From NCBI GenBank assembly GCA_040005635.1, contig JBDTYM010000005.1:1-64000 (forward strand): DNA of 64,000 bases, in the 5' to 3' direction. The position numbers and the translations under genes are program-made. This document shows positions 25,940 through 33,108 of this stretch, one piece after another. A model generated the notes under the pieces. It was not told where the DNA came from. It saw nothing but the letters and a program-made list of their open reading frames with translations, and did no database searches. The stretch comes from Dokdonella_A sp040005635. Lineage in GTDB: Bacteria; Pseudomonadota; Gammaproteobacteria; Xanthomonadales; Rhodanobacteraceae. The stretch's first letter is position 1, and every line of letters begins with the position of its first letter.

Positions 25940-26749
25940 TCAAGCGATGGTGCCGTCGAGCGGACTCGACGCGGATGCGTAGCGCTTGCGCGGAATGCGC
26001 CCCGCGCGGAACGCGGCGCGGCCGGCTTCGACCGCGAGCTTCATCGCGTGCGCCATCAGCACGGGATCGGTGGCGCCGGCGATCGCCGTGTTCATCAGTA
26101 CGCCGTCGCAACCGAGTTCCATTGCGATCGCGGCATCGGAGGCGGTGCCGACGCCGGCATCGACAATGATCGGCACCTTCGCGTTCTCGATGATCTCGAG
26201 CAGGTTGTAGCGATTCTGGATGCCGAGGCCGGAGCCGATCGGCGCCGCCAAAGGCATCACGGCGACGCAACCAATCTGCTCGAGTCGCCTGGCCAGGATT
26301 GGATCGTCCGAGGTGTAGACCATCACCTGGAAGCCGTCCTTGACCAGCGTTTCCGCCGCGGCGAGCGTCTGCACGACATCCGGGAACAGAGTCTTGGCAT
26401 CGCCCAACACTTCGAGTTTGACCAGGGTATGGCCATCGAGCAGCTCGCGCGCGAGGCGGCAGGTGCGCACCGCGTCGTCGGCCGTGTAGCAGCCGGCGGT
26501 GTTCGGCAGGATCGTGTAGCGCGATGGCGGCAGCACATCGAGCAGGTTCGGCTCGTTCGCGTTCTGGCCGATATTCGTGCGGCGGATTGCGACGGTGACG
26601 ATCTCGGCACCTGCCGCGGCGGTCGCGCGCTGTGTTTCGTCGAGGTCCTTGAACTTGCCGGTACCAGTGAGAAGACGCGACCGGTAAGGCTTGCCGGCGA
26701 TGATGAGGAGGTCATTGAGATCGCGAGGCGATTGAGGCAGCGCATTCAT
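25940..26749 (-). CDS. thiG: thiazole synthase
   Basis: 269 residues, a TIM barrel that builds the thiazole phosphate of thiamine from DXP, dehydroglycine/iminoglycine and the ThiS thiocarboxylate. Family landmarks include SRLLTGTGKFKD, LPNTAGCYTADDAVRTCRLARE, LVKLEVLGD (Schiff-base lysine) and MPLAAPIGSGLGIQN, then VDAGVGTASDAAIAMELGCDGVLMNTAIAGA. It is followed after 5 bp by trmB and preceded, 269 bp upstream, by thiS in the same orientation. The 26750-27018 gap contains no gene I can identify. Confidence 0.97.
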   Translation of the reverse strand: MNALPQSPRDLNDLLIIAGKPYRSRLLTGTGKFKDLDETQRATAAAGAEIVTVAIRRTNIGQNANEPNLLDVLPPSRYTILPNTAGCYTADDAVRTCRLARELLDGHTLVKLEVLGDAKTLFPDVVQTLAAAETLVKDGFQVMVYTSDDPILARRLEQIGCVAVMPLAAPIGSGLGIQNRYNLLEIIENAKVPIIVDAGVGTASDAAIAMELGCDGVLMNTAIAGATDPVLMAHAMKLAVEAGRAAFRAGRIPRKRYASASSPLDGTIA

Positions 26750-27018
26750 GGCACGGGCGTCGATGGGATGTGAGGTCGGTGGATGTGTGGGTGGAGCTGC
26801 GAACAGCGAGGTTCACGACACGCAGCCGTCCGTGGAGCCCCCGAGCCGCACATCGATGTGTTGTCGTGTGGCGATTGACCAGCGTGCAGTTGCTCGCTAC
26901 CGCTCGCAGCTGTTGCTGGCAGCGCCATCCTGGCCTTGCAAAGCAAGCCTCGGGCTCCTGCCCCAGGCGTCCAAGGCGGCGCATACGATGCGTGCGGGCA
27001 TCGCGTAGGCGCGCCGTT

Positions 27019-27219
27019 TCATCCTCCCCCAATCGCGTGGACGATCTCGATCCGATCACCTGGATTCAAGGGATGCGAGTCGTGGCAGCTGCGCGGGACG
27101 ATTTCGCGGTTCACCTCGACGGCAACGCGGCGTTGCGCGTAACCGGCGAGTTCAAGCAATTGCAGGATCGAGGTGGCGGGATCGATCTCGCGATCCTCGC
27201 CGTTGAGGGCAACTTTCAT
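27019..27219 (-). CDS. thiS: sulfur carrier protein ThiS
   Basis: 66 residues, a ubiquitin-like sulfur carrier whose C-terminal glycine is adenylated and thiocarboxylated for thiazole synthesis. The tail IVHAIGGG has the required terminal Gly-Gly, and the body (MKVALNGEDREIDPATSILQLLEL) matches the family. The ATG at 27219 gives the standard length; the frame continues upstream into non-homologous residues. The leader before it is under 60 nt because a terminator ends at 27276, so there is no room for a TPP riboswitch, and I see none. Confidence 0.93.
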   Translation of the reverse strand: MKVALNGEDREIDPATSILQLLELAGYAQRRVAVEVNREIVPRSCHDSHPLNPGDRIEIVHAIGGG

Positions 27220-27275
27220 CGCGTCATTGTAAACGTCCGCTCGGGTGCTGGCTCGTCGTACTTCAGGTCGCCGGG

Positions 27276-27304
27276 AAAAAAGACGCCGCGCAATGCGCGG
27301 CGTC
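27276..27304 (-). terminator. intrinsic terminator of the FecR/DUF6600 gene
   Basis: Perfect 10-bp stem GACGCCGCGC with a 3-nt loop, followed on the minus strand by six U. It lies 20 bp after the stop of the upstream minus-strand gene. Confidence 0.92.
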
Positions 27305-27324
27305 GAAGGTCGATACACGAAGAA

Positions 27325-29700
27325 TCAGCGGCCTTCCTTGTCCTTGTCCTTGTTGCGTTCACCACGCTGTTCTCGCTGTTGCGGCGCTGGCTGATTGCGC
27401 GGCTGCGGCTGTGGTGGCGGAACGTTCCGCGGCTGCGCCGGCTGTACATTGCGCGGCTGCGCCTGCTGTTGCGGAACGCTGCGTTGTTCGACGCGTGGCT
27501 GATACTGCTGTTGCTGCTGCTGCTGCGGCGGCGCACTGCGCTGAGCCGGTTGCTGCGGAACGTTGCGTGGTTGCACCTGTTGCTGTTGCACGCTGCGTGT
27601 CTGGTTCTGCGGCACCGACGAATTGTTGCGTGGAATCTCGCGCAGCTGCGGCGCCGGACGAATCTGTCCTTGCGGGGCCGCCGTGTTACCACGGTCGGTC
27701 GCCGGACTCGTACGCTGCGGCAGCGACTGACGCGGAACCGGTGTCTGCGCGTTGCTGCGCTCGACCGGCGCCACGTTACTTCCGCGCTGGACCGAGTTCG
27801 GCAGGGCGCGGTTCTGCGCGTTCGCGGCCGGTGGATTGCCGCGCGTCACGGCGGGGCCCGCGTTGTTGCCAGTTGCCGGCGAGCCTGCACGCGGTGCGAA
27901 GCGCGATGAGGGCAGCGCGGTTCGATCCGTTGCATTCGACTGCCCACGCTGAACCGCATTCGGCGCCGTATTGCCGGGTGCAGCGACAGGTGCACGACCG
28001 ACATTCGCCGGATTCGTCGGCGTCACCGGTCCGCGCGGTCCGGCAGGGGACGCACGATCATTGGCGATATTCGGCCGTTGCCCGGCCGCGGATGCGGTGC
28101 CGCGCGCCGGCAGTGGCTGCGGCTTGGCCGCATTCTGTCCGACCAGTTGCACGCGGGACGCCAGTGCACGGTTCTGCGTGGCGCTCGTGCCCGGGCGTGC
28201 GGCGATCGCGCGCGTCTGGCTCGCCGCCAGCGGTTGCGCGCCATTGCGTTCGATGGCCTGAATACGCGAGGCGATCGGCGCCGAGCGCGGCGGCGGCGCA
28301 GTGCGCGCGATGACGCGGCGGTCCATCACGCCCGTTGCCGGGCCCGCACGGCCACGGGCGGCATTGCCCGCGAAGCTGGCCTGGGTTGGAGCGATGCCGA
28401 CGCGGCTGACTACCTGCGCTCCACGCAGTTCGCGATCGTTGATTTGCACGCGTCCTGCGGCAACCGGCCGAGCGCCCACGAACGCGTCGCGCGACATCGC
28501 GGTCATGTTGCCGCGATAGGCGTAGTTCGCCCCGGTGATCGGACGGCCGCGAGAGTAGTTGTTGTTGTAGACGTTGGTGACGTAGGTGTTGTTGATGAAC
28601 GTCGTGTTGCGCACATTGACGTTGGTAAAATAACCGCGTGAGGCGCGATACCACGGCACATAGACCTCGCGCGGGCCGAGCGGGAACCAGCCCACGGGGC
28701 CGCCGCCGCCGACCGAGATGCCGACCCCACCGACGAAGGCGACCAGGGCTGGCGCATAGATCGACCGACCGCCGCGATAGGCGCCCGGGCACCAGCCCCA
28801 GCGATTGTCGACGTAGGCCCAGCGTCCGTAGTGGAACGGCGCGAATCCCCACGCTGCGCTGTCGACCCAGGTCCAGCCCCATGGATCGATCCATGACCAG
28901 TGGCCGGAACGATACGGCGCCCAGTCGGCTTCGACCGTGTTCGGATACCAAACGTTGCCGTATTCGGGGGCCGTGCTCCACGAGCCGGAGTTGTCGAGGT
29001 CGGCATAGCCGATGACATCTTCCGATACGTATTGGCGCGATACCGAGTGCTCGTAGCGCTGGTTGCGTGTCGAGCACCACTGATCGAAATCGTCACCGCG
29101 CGGCAGGTCGAGCACTTCGTAGTCGTGCAGAGCGGTATCGTTGAAGCGGTAGGTGTTGCCCGCGCGCACGCTATAGCTGGCGTTATTCTCGCCATAGACA
29201 TCACCGGCGCCGTCGAACACGGTGACCATGGTCGAGTCGCCCTGCGGTGCGATGTCGATGCGGTAGTTGCCCGGCTGGTTGACGACGAACGCCAGCGTCG
29301 GGGTATCGACTTCGTAGCTTTGGCCGTCGGCGACGCGGCGCACATGCAGATTCACCGTGCCCTCGGTGAGTTCGATCTGTGCGGTGTTGTCATCGAGGTT
29401 GAGCAGGTTGAAGGTGCTGCCCTGGTCGAGGCGGATGTCGGCCGCACCGATTTCCAATTCGACGCGCGAATCCTTGTCCGTATAGACCTTGTCGCCGGTG
29501 CCGAGCGGACGATTCAATGAGGCTTCCGCCCATTGGTCGTCACCCGCCGGCTGAAAACTCACGCTGCCGCTAAGAAAGCTGACGCGCGCCACGCGATCGG
29601 GCGGATCATCGTCGGCACGCGCGGCGCCGGCAGACAGCCCGGCAGCCAGCGCCAGCACGGCGCACCACGCCCATGGATTGGAACGACGCTTCGTGTACAT
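27325..29700 (-). CDS. exported FecR/DUF6600-type protein with Trp-rich and low-complexity regions
   Basis: 791 residues. A signal peptide ends near AARADDD (about residue 30). Residues 35-200 form a FecR-like beta domain (RVARVSFLSGSVSFQPAGDD ... SVRAGNTYRF). Residues 240-310 are extremely aromatic (WAPYRSGHWSW, WGWTWVDSAAWGFAPFHYGRW), as in DUF6600 proteins. The remainder, from about residue 390, is disordered and rich in N, P, Q, R and A, ending in RGERNKDKDKEGR. There is no transmembrane anchor beyond the signal, so it is probably periplasmic or surface-associated. The function is unknown; FecR-like domains bind sigma regulators or envelope ligands. Confidence 0.85.
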   Translation of the reverse strand: MYTKRRSNPWAWCAVLALAAGLSAGAARADDDPPDRVARVSFLSGSVSFQPAGDDQWAEASLNRPLGTGDKVYTDKDSRVELEIGAADIRLDQGSTFNLLNLDDNTAQIELTEGTVNLHVRRVADGQSYEVDTPTLAFVVNQPGNYRIDIAPQGDSTMVTVFDGAGDVYGENNASYSVRAGNTYRFNDTALHDYEVLDLPRGDDFDQWCSTRNQRYEHSVSRQYVSEDVIGYADLDNSGSWSTAPEYGNVWYPNTVEADWAPYRSGHWSWIDPWGWTWVDSAAWGFAPFHYGRWAYVDNRWGWCPGAYRGGRSIYAPALVAFVGGVGISVGGGGPVGWFPLGPREVYVPWYRASRGYFTNVNVRNTTFINNTYVTNVYNNNYSRGRPITGANYAYRGNMTAMSRDAFVGARPVAAGRVQINDRELRGAQVVSRVGIAPTQASFAGNAARGRAGPATGVMDRRVIARTAPPPRSAPIASRIQAIERNGAQPLAASQTRAIAARPGTSATQNRALASRVQLVGQNAAKPQPLPARGTASAAGQRPNIANDRASPAGPRGPVTPTNPANVGRAPVAAPGNTAPNAVQRGQSNATDRTALPSSRFAPRAGSPATGNNAGPAVTRGNPPAANAQNRALPNSVQRGSNVAPVERSNAQTPVPRQSLPQRTSPATDRGNTAAPQGQIRPAPQLREIPRNNSSVPQNQTRSVQQQQVQPRNVPQQPAQRSAPPQQQQQQQYQPRVEQRSVPQQQAQPRNVQPAQPRNVPPPQPQPRNQPAPQQREQRGERNKDKDKEGR

Positions 29701-29942
29701 GAAATACTCTCCTGGAGCCTACGCCAGCCGCAGTTTCGGTGGGATTCGCTCTCCCCTACGCATCGGCCGCCCGCGCTGGCAGGCTGCGCACACTATCAGC
29801 GAAATCCGCTGAATGACGACTTTCCGCATATCGATTTTTGCGCTTCCCGACAAAACCGCTTAGCGCCGATTCAGCGCGTTTGCGGGCTCGTCCAGTCCTT
29901 AGGTTGTCGCCCCGAGCGGCCGCCGCTACCCTGTCGTGACCC

Positions 29943-30016
29943 GCGGGTGTCGTCTAATGGTAAGACAGCAGCTTCCCAAGCTGCGAACGTGGGTTCGATT
30001 CCCATCACCCGCTCCA
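29943..30016 (+). tRNA. tRNA-Gly (anticodon CCC)
   Basis: 74 nt with encoded CCA. The acceptor stem GCGGGTG pairs with CACCCGC. The D-loop contains TAATGGTA. The anticodon stem GCAGC/GCTGC frames the loop TTCCCAA (anticodon CCC), and the T-arm has GGGTTCGATTCCC. All stems close. The next protein gene starts only 10 bp after the CCA end, so processing of a shared transcript is possible. Confidence 0.97.
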
Positions 30017-30026
30017 TGCCGCCAAC

Positions 30027-30524
30027 GTGCCTTCCGATTCCTTCCCACTGCGGTCTGCCCAATCGACGCCCGCGACCGCCTGCCCACCTCTGGGCTGGCG
30101 CGAATGGGTGGCGTTGCCGGCGCTCGGAATAGCGACCATCAAGGCCAAGCTGGATACCGGCGCGCGCTCGTCGTCGCTGCACGTCGAAGCCCTGGAAACG
30201 TTTCGTCAGGACGGCGCTCAGCACGTGCGCTTTCTGCTGCGGCCGCGCCGTCGTGGCACGCGTCTGGTCGCGTGCCAGGCACCGATCCTCGACCGCCGCC
30301 CGGTCACCGATTCGGGTGGGCATCGCAGCGAGCGCTGGTTCGTCGAGATCGAGGTCGCACTCGCCGGGTCGCGTTTCATGACCGCCATCAATTTGACAGA
30401 CCGCCGCGCGATGCTGTTTCCACTGCTGCTCGGGCGCAGCGCTCTGTGCGGGCGATTCAGCGTCGACGCCGCGCTTTCGTATACCTCACCGCGACCGCCG
30501 CGTGCCGCGACGGCGCCGACATGA
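30027..30524 (+). CDS. putative ATP-dependent zinc protease (RimB-like, PF05618)
   Basis: 165 residues from a GTG start 10 bp after the tRNA. The core GWREWVALPALGIATIKAKLDTGARSSSLHVE contains the DTGA aspartyl-protease-like motif typical of the Zn_protease (COG4067) family. In Pseudomonas the equivalent gene (rimB) sits beside rimK and modulates RimK-driven S6 modification. Here its stop overlaps the rimK start (ATGA), supporting the same functional pair. No clear Shine-Dalgarno precedes the GTG, so the start is uncertain by several codons. Confidence 0.82.
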   Translation: MPSDSFPLRSAQSTPATACPPLGWREWVALPALGIATIKAKLDTGARSSSLHVEALETFRQDGAQHVRFLLRPRRRGTRLVACQAPILDRRPVTDSGGHRSERWFVEIEVALAGSRFMTAINLTDRRAMLFPLLLGRSALCGRFSVDAALSYTSPRPPRAATAPT

Positions 30525-31447
30525 AGAAGACCATGAAGATCGCCATTCTCTCGCGCAACACGCGGCTGTACTCGACGGTGCGCCTGATCGAGGCCGCGCG
30601 AACCCGTGGACACAGCGTGCGCGTGCTCGATCCATTGCGCTGCTACATGCGTATCGCCGCCGGCAGGTTCGAGATGCACTACAAGGGGCGTGTGTTGCGG
30701 GGCATCGATGCGGTGATCCCGCGCATCGGCGCTTCGATCACGTTCTACGGCACTGCCGTCGTACGCCAGTTCGAGATGATGGGCGTGTACACGCCGAATG
30801 GGTCGGATGCGATCCTGCGCGCGCGCGACAAACTGCGCACGATGCAGTTGCTGGCGCGCGAAGGCATCGATTTGCCGACGACGGTATTCGGAGACAACCC
30901 GGACGACACCGGCGATCTGCTCGCGATGCTCGGCGAGCCGCCGCACGTGATCAAGCTCAACGAAGGCGCCCAAGGGCAGGGAGTTCTGCTGGCCGAGAAG
31001 CGGTCCGGCGCGCAGGGCATGATCGAGGCGTTGCGTGGGCTCTACGCGAACTTCCTCGTGCAGGAATTCGTGCGCGAGGCGAAGGGCGCGGACCTGCGTT
31101 GTTTCGTCGTCGGCGGGAAAGTCGTCGCCGCGATGCAGCGGCAGGCGCCGGAAGGAGATTTTCGCGCGAACATCCATCGCGGCGGGACCGCTAGCGCGAT
31201 TGAACTGACGGCGGCCGAACGCGACATCGCCTTGCGCGCGGCCCGGCAGATGGATCTGGGGGTTGCAGGGGTCGATCTGCTGCGCTCGCGACGCGGTCCG
31301 CTGGTTCTGGAAGTCAATTCCTCTCCAGGCCTCGAAGGCATCGAGGGTTCGACTGGCGTCGATGTTGCTGGCGCCATCATCGACCATGTGGCCAAGGGTG
31401 CGAGCCGGGAGGCGAAACCGGTCGCCAGGAAACAACGACGAAAGTAG
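30521..31447 (+). CDS. rimK: ribosomal protein S6 L-glutamate ligase RimK
   Basis: 308 residues, ATP-grasp fold. RimK adds glutamate residues to the C-terminus of ribosomal protein S6, altering ribosome function. Signatures include MKIAILSRNTRLYSTVRLIEAA at the start, LREGIDLPTTVF-like central residues, VIKLNEGAQGQGVLL (ATP binding), FVREAKGADLRCFVVGGKVVAAM and VLEVNSSPGLEGIEGSTGVDVA. The ATG at 30521 overlaps the upstream stop; a second ATG (30533) gives MKIAIL. It forms an operon with the protease. Confidence 0.95.
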   Translation: MKKTMKIAILSRNTRLYSTVRLIEAARTRGHSVRVLDPLRCYMRIAAGRFEMHYKGRVLRGIDAVIPRIGASITFYGTAVVRQFEMMGVYTPNGSDAILRARDKLRTMQLLAREGIDLPTTVFGDNPDDTGDLLAMLGEPPHVIKLNEGAQGQGVLLAEKRSGAQGMIEALRGLYANFLVQEFVREAKGADLRCFVVGGKVVAAMQRQAPEGDFRANIHRGGTASAIELTAAERDIALRAARQMDLGVAGVDLLRSRRGPLVLEVNSSPGLEGIEGSTGVDVAGAIIDHVAKGASREAKPVARKQRRK

Positions 31448-31461
31448 TACGAAGAAAGACG

Positions 31462-31495
31462 TTGACAACACGCGATCGCCGATCTTAGGATCGGC
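31462..31495 (+). promoter_or_regulatory. promoter with inverted repeat over the -10 box
   Basis: TTGACA (31462-31467), an 18-bp spacer and TAGGAT (31486-31491). A 7-bp inverted repeat GCCGATC-TTAG-GATCGGC (31478-31495) covers the -10, so a repressor could block it. It lies 56 bp upstream of the first secreted paralog gene. Confidence 0.5.
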
Positions 31496-31550
31496 ACGTA
31501 TCCCGCGTCGGCGACTGGGCGGGGCTCGCTACGAACCTGAGGGGTGTCGC

Positions 31551-32051
31551 GTGAAGAGTCTGTGTCTTATTCTGGTACTGATCGTCGCGCTCCCTTCGAC
31601 CGCCATTGCGGCCGGGGAGAACTATATCGAGCCGAACAAGAACGCCGATTCGCGTGAAAAACTCTCCGATGTCGCAGCCAACGTGCGCCGCGAAATGCAG
31701 GCAGGCAGGCGCTTCCAATACGTCTCCTCGCGCGAACGCGAAACCGTCAACGCCAAATTTTCCGAGATGGACGCGCTTTTCGGCCGGTCGGGATCGGTGG
31801 CGCAGATGAACGACGACCAGAAGACCCAGTTGTTCAATGCCCAGGAAGTCATCAATTCAATTCTTACCGATCGCGACAGCGAACGGCTGATCTGCAAGAA
31901 CGAGCCGATCATCGGGTCACACGTCCGGTCGAAGACCTGCCGCAGCTACGCAGAGGAGCAGGCGCGCCACGAAGTGTCAGCCAAGGACATGCTTGATCGG
32001 CAAGCAGTAGTTTGCAAACACACGGGACCGAATTGCCCCGTTTTCGATTGA
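31551..32051 (+). CDS. secreted protein A, paralog of the following gene, unknown function
   Basis: 166 residues from a GTG at 31551, with GAGGGG 6-7 nt upstream. The signal peptide MKSLCLILVLIVALPSTAIAAG is clear. The mature domain has EMQAGRRFQYVSSRERETVNAKFSEMD and then ERLICKNEPIIGSHVRSKTC, with two cysteines. About half of its residues match the neighbouring protein at 32165, showing a tandem duplication. This GS-x-x-x-KTC motif type is frequent in Xanthomonadaceae hypothetical secreted proteins. It precedes BlaI/BlaR1-like genes on the same strand, which may be co-transcribed. Confidence 0.75.
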   Translation: MKSLCLILVLIVALPSTAIAAGENYIEPNKNADSREKLSDVAANVRREMQAGRRFQYVSSRERETVNAKFSEMDALFGRSGSVAQMNDDQKTQLFNAQEVINSILTDRDSERLICKNEPIIGSHVRSKTCRSYAEEQARHEVSAKDMLDRQAVVCKHTGPNCPVFD

Positions 32052-32164
32052 GAAAGACGAGTTTTCCGCCCGACTTGGCCGCTGGCAGGCTCCGCATGAT
32101 GTTCTTTCGATGCCCTGAGTGATTCATTTATTTCAACCCATTGTCACAGTAGGAGTTTCGCAAC

Positions 32165-32644
32165 ATGAAATCTGGTTTGCTCATCGCGACGCTGGTCTTA
32201 TCCTTCATCGCATCGCCCGCCTTCGCCAAGGATGACACGGCACCGGCCGTCAACGCCGATACTAAGGCCGCATTCGACACGGTCGCAGGCTGGGTTCGAG
32301 CGCAAATGGAGGCGGGCGGACGGTATTCGGAGGTCAGCTCGGGCGAACGCAGCAAGGTCGACGCAAAGCTGGGCGAGATGGGTAAGATGTTCGAGCAGCA
32401 TGGCGACGTTGCGCAGATGGGCGATGCGGACAAGACGCGTATGTTCAATACGCAGCAGGAAATCAATGCGATCTTGAGCAAGCGTGACGGCGATAGACTG
32501 ATCTGCAAGACCGAAAGGCCGGTTGGCTCGAATATTCCGGTCAAGACATGTCAAACCGCGTCCAAGATCGAAGGCCGCAGGCGCGATGACCTCAAGGATT
32601 TCCAGCAACGCCAGAACGTGCAGCCTCAGCAGAAAAGGGGCTGA
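32165..32644 (+). CDS. secreted protein B, paralog of the previous gene, unknown function
   Basis: 159 residues, signal peptide MKSGLLIATLVLSFIASPAFAK. The mature domain aligns along its length with protein A: EMGKMFEQHGDVAQMGDADKTRMFNTQQEINAILSKRDGDRLICKTERPVGSNIPVKTC, showing shared spacing of the two cysteines; the C-terminus ends in a charged QPQQKRG tail. AGGAG lies about 10 nt before the ATG. It lies 113 bp after protein A and about 70 bp before the BlaI-type regulator. The function is not known. Confidence 0.75.
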   Translation: MKSGLLIATLVLSFIASPAFAKDDTAPAVNADTKAAFDTVAGWVRAQMEAGGRYSEVSSGERSKVDAKLGEMGKMFEQHGDVAQMGDADKTRMFNTQQEINAILSKRDGDRLICKTERPVGSNIPVKTCQTASKIEGRRRDDLKDFQQRQNVQPQQKRG

Positions 32645-32712
32645 GGAATCGCGAATCAAGAGAACTCGATTCTGTGTCTTTTCCGAGAAAAGCGAGCCAG
32701 CAAGGGGCAAGC

Positions 32713-33108
32713 GTGACCAAGATCGATACCCTACCCAAGCCAACCGAAGCCGAACTCGGCATCCTCAATTTTCTATGGGATCGTGGGGAGAGCACGGTAC
32801 GCGATGTGCACGAAGCGCTGTATCGTGAAGAGGGGGCTGGCTACACGACTGCGTTGAAGCTGCTGCAGATCATGCACGCCAAGGGCTTGGTGCTGCGCGA
32901 CGATTCCGAACGCGCCCATGTATTCCGACCGGCGGTCAGCAAGGAACGTACGCAAAAACGATTCCTGCTCGACATGGTGCAACGCGTTTTCGACGGATCC
33001 CCGTCGCAGCTCGTACTGCAGGCCCTTGGCGGCAGGCCGAAGGCGACGCGGGAGGAAGTAGAAGAAATTCGCGCATTGCTCGACAAGCTCGACGGAAACA
33101 AGACATGA
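32713..33108 (+). CDS. BlaI/MecI/CopY family transcriptional repressor
   Basis: 131 residues. The winged-helix DNA-binding domain covers residues 10-80 (PTEAELGILNFLWDRGESTVRDVHEALY, then GYTTALKLLQIMHAKGLVLRD), and the C-terminal dimer helix follows. I use the GTG at 32713, with AAGGGG at ideal spacing; an upstream GTG at 32674 is less likely. Its stop overlaps the M56 peptidase start (ATGA), the usual arrangement in which the peptidase cleaves the repressor after signal perception. Confidence 0.93.
   Translation: MTKIDTLPKPTEAELGILNFLWDRGESTVRDVHEALYREEGAGYTTALKLLQIMHAKGLVLRDDSERAHVFRPAVSKERTQKRFLLDMVQRVFDGSPSQLVLQALGGRPKATREEVEEIRALLDKLDGNKT

Noticed and set aside
26750..27018. Possible gene between thiS and thiG
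   Set aside because: Frames on both strands give Arg/Cys-rich, motif-free translations; I see no start with a ribosome binding site.
27220..27275. TPP riboswitch upstream of thiS
   Set aside because: The leader is under 60 nt and lacks the CUGAGA core.
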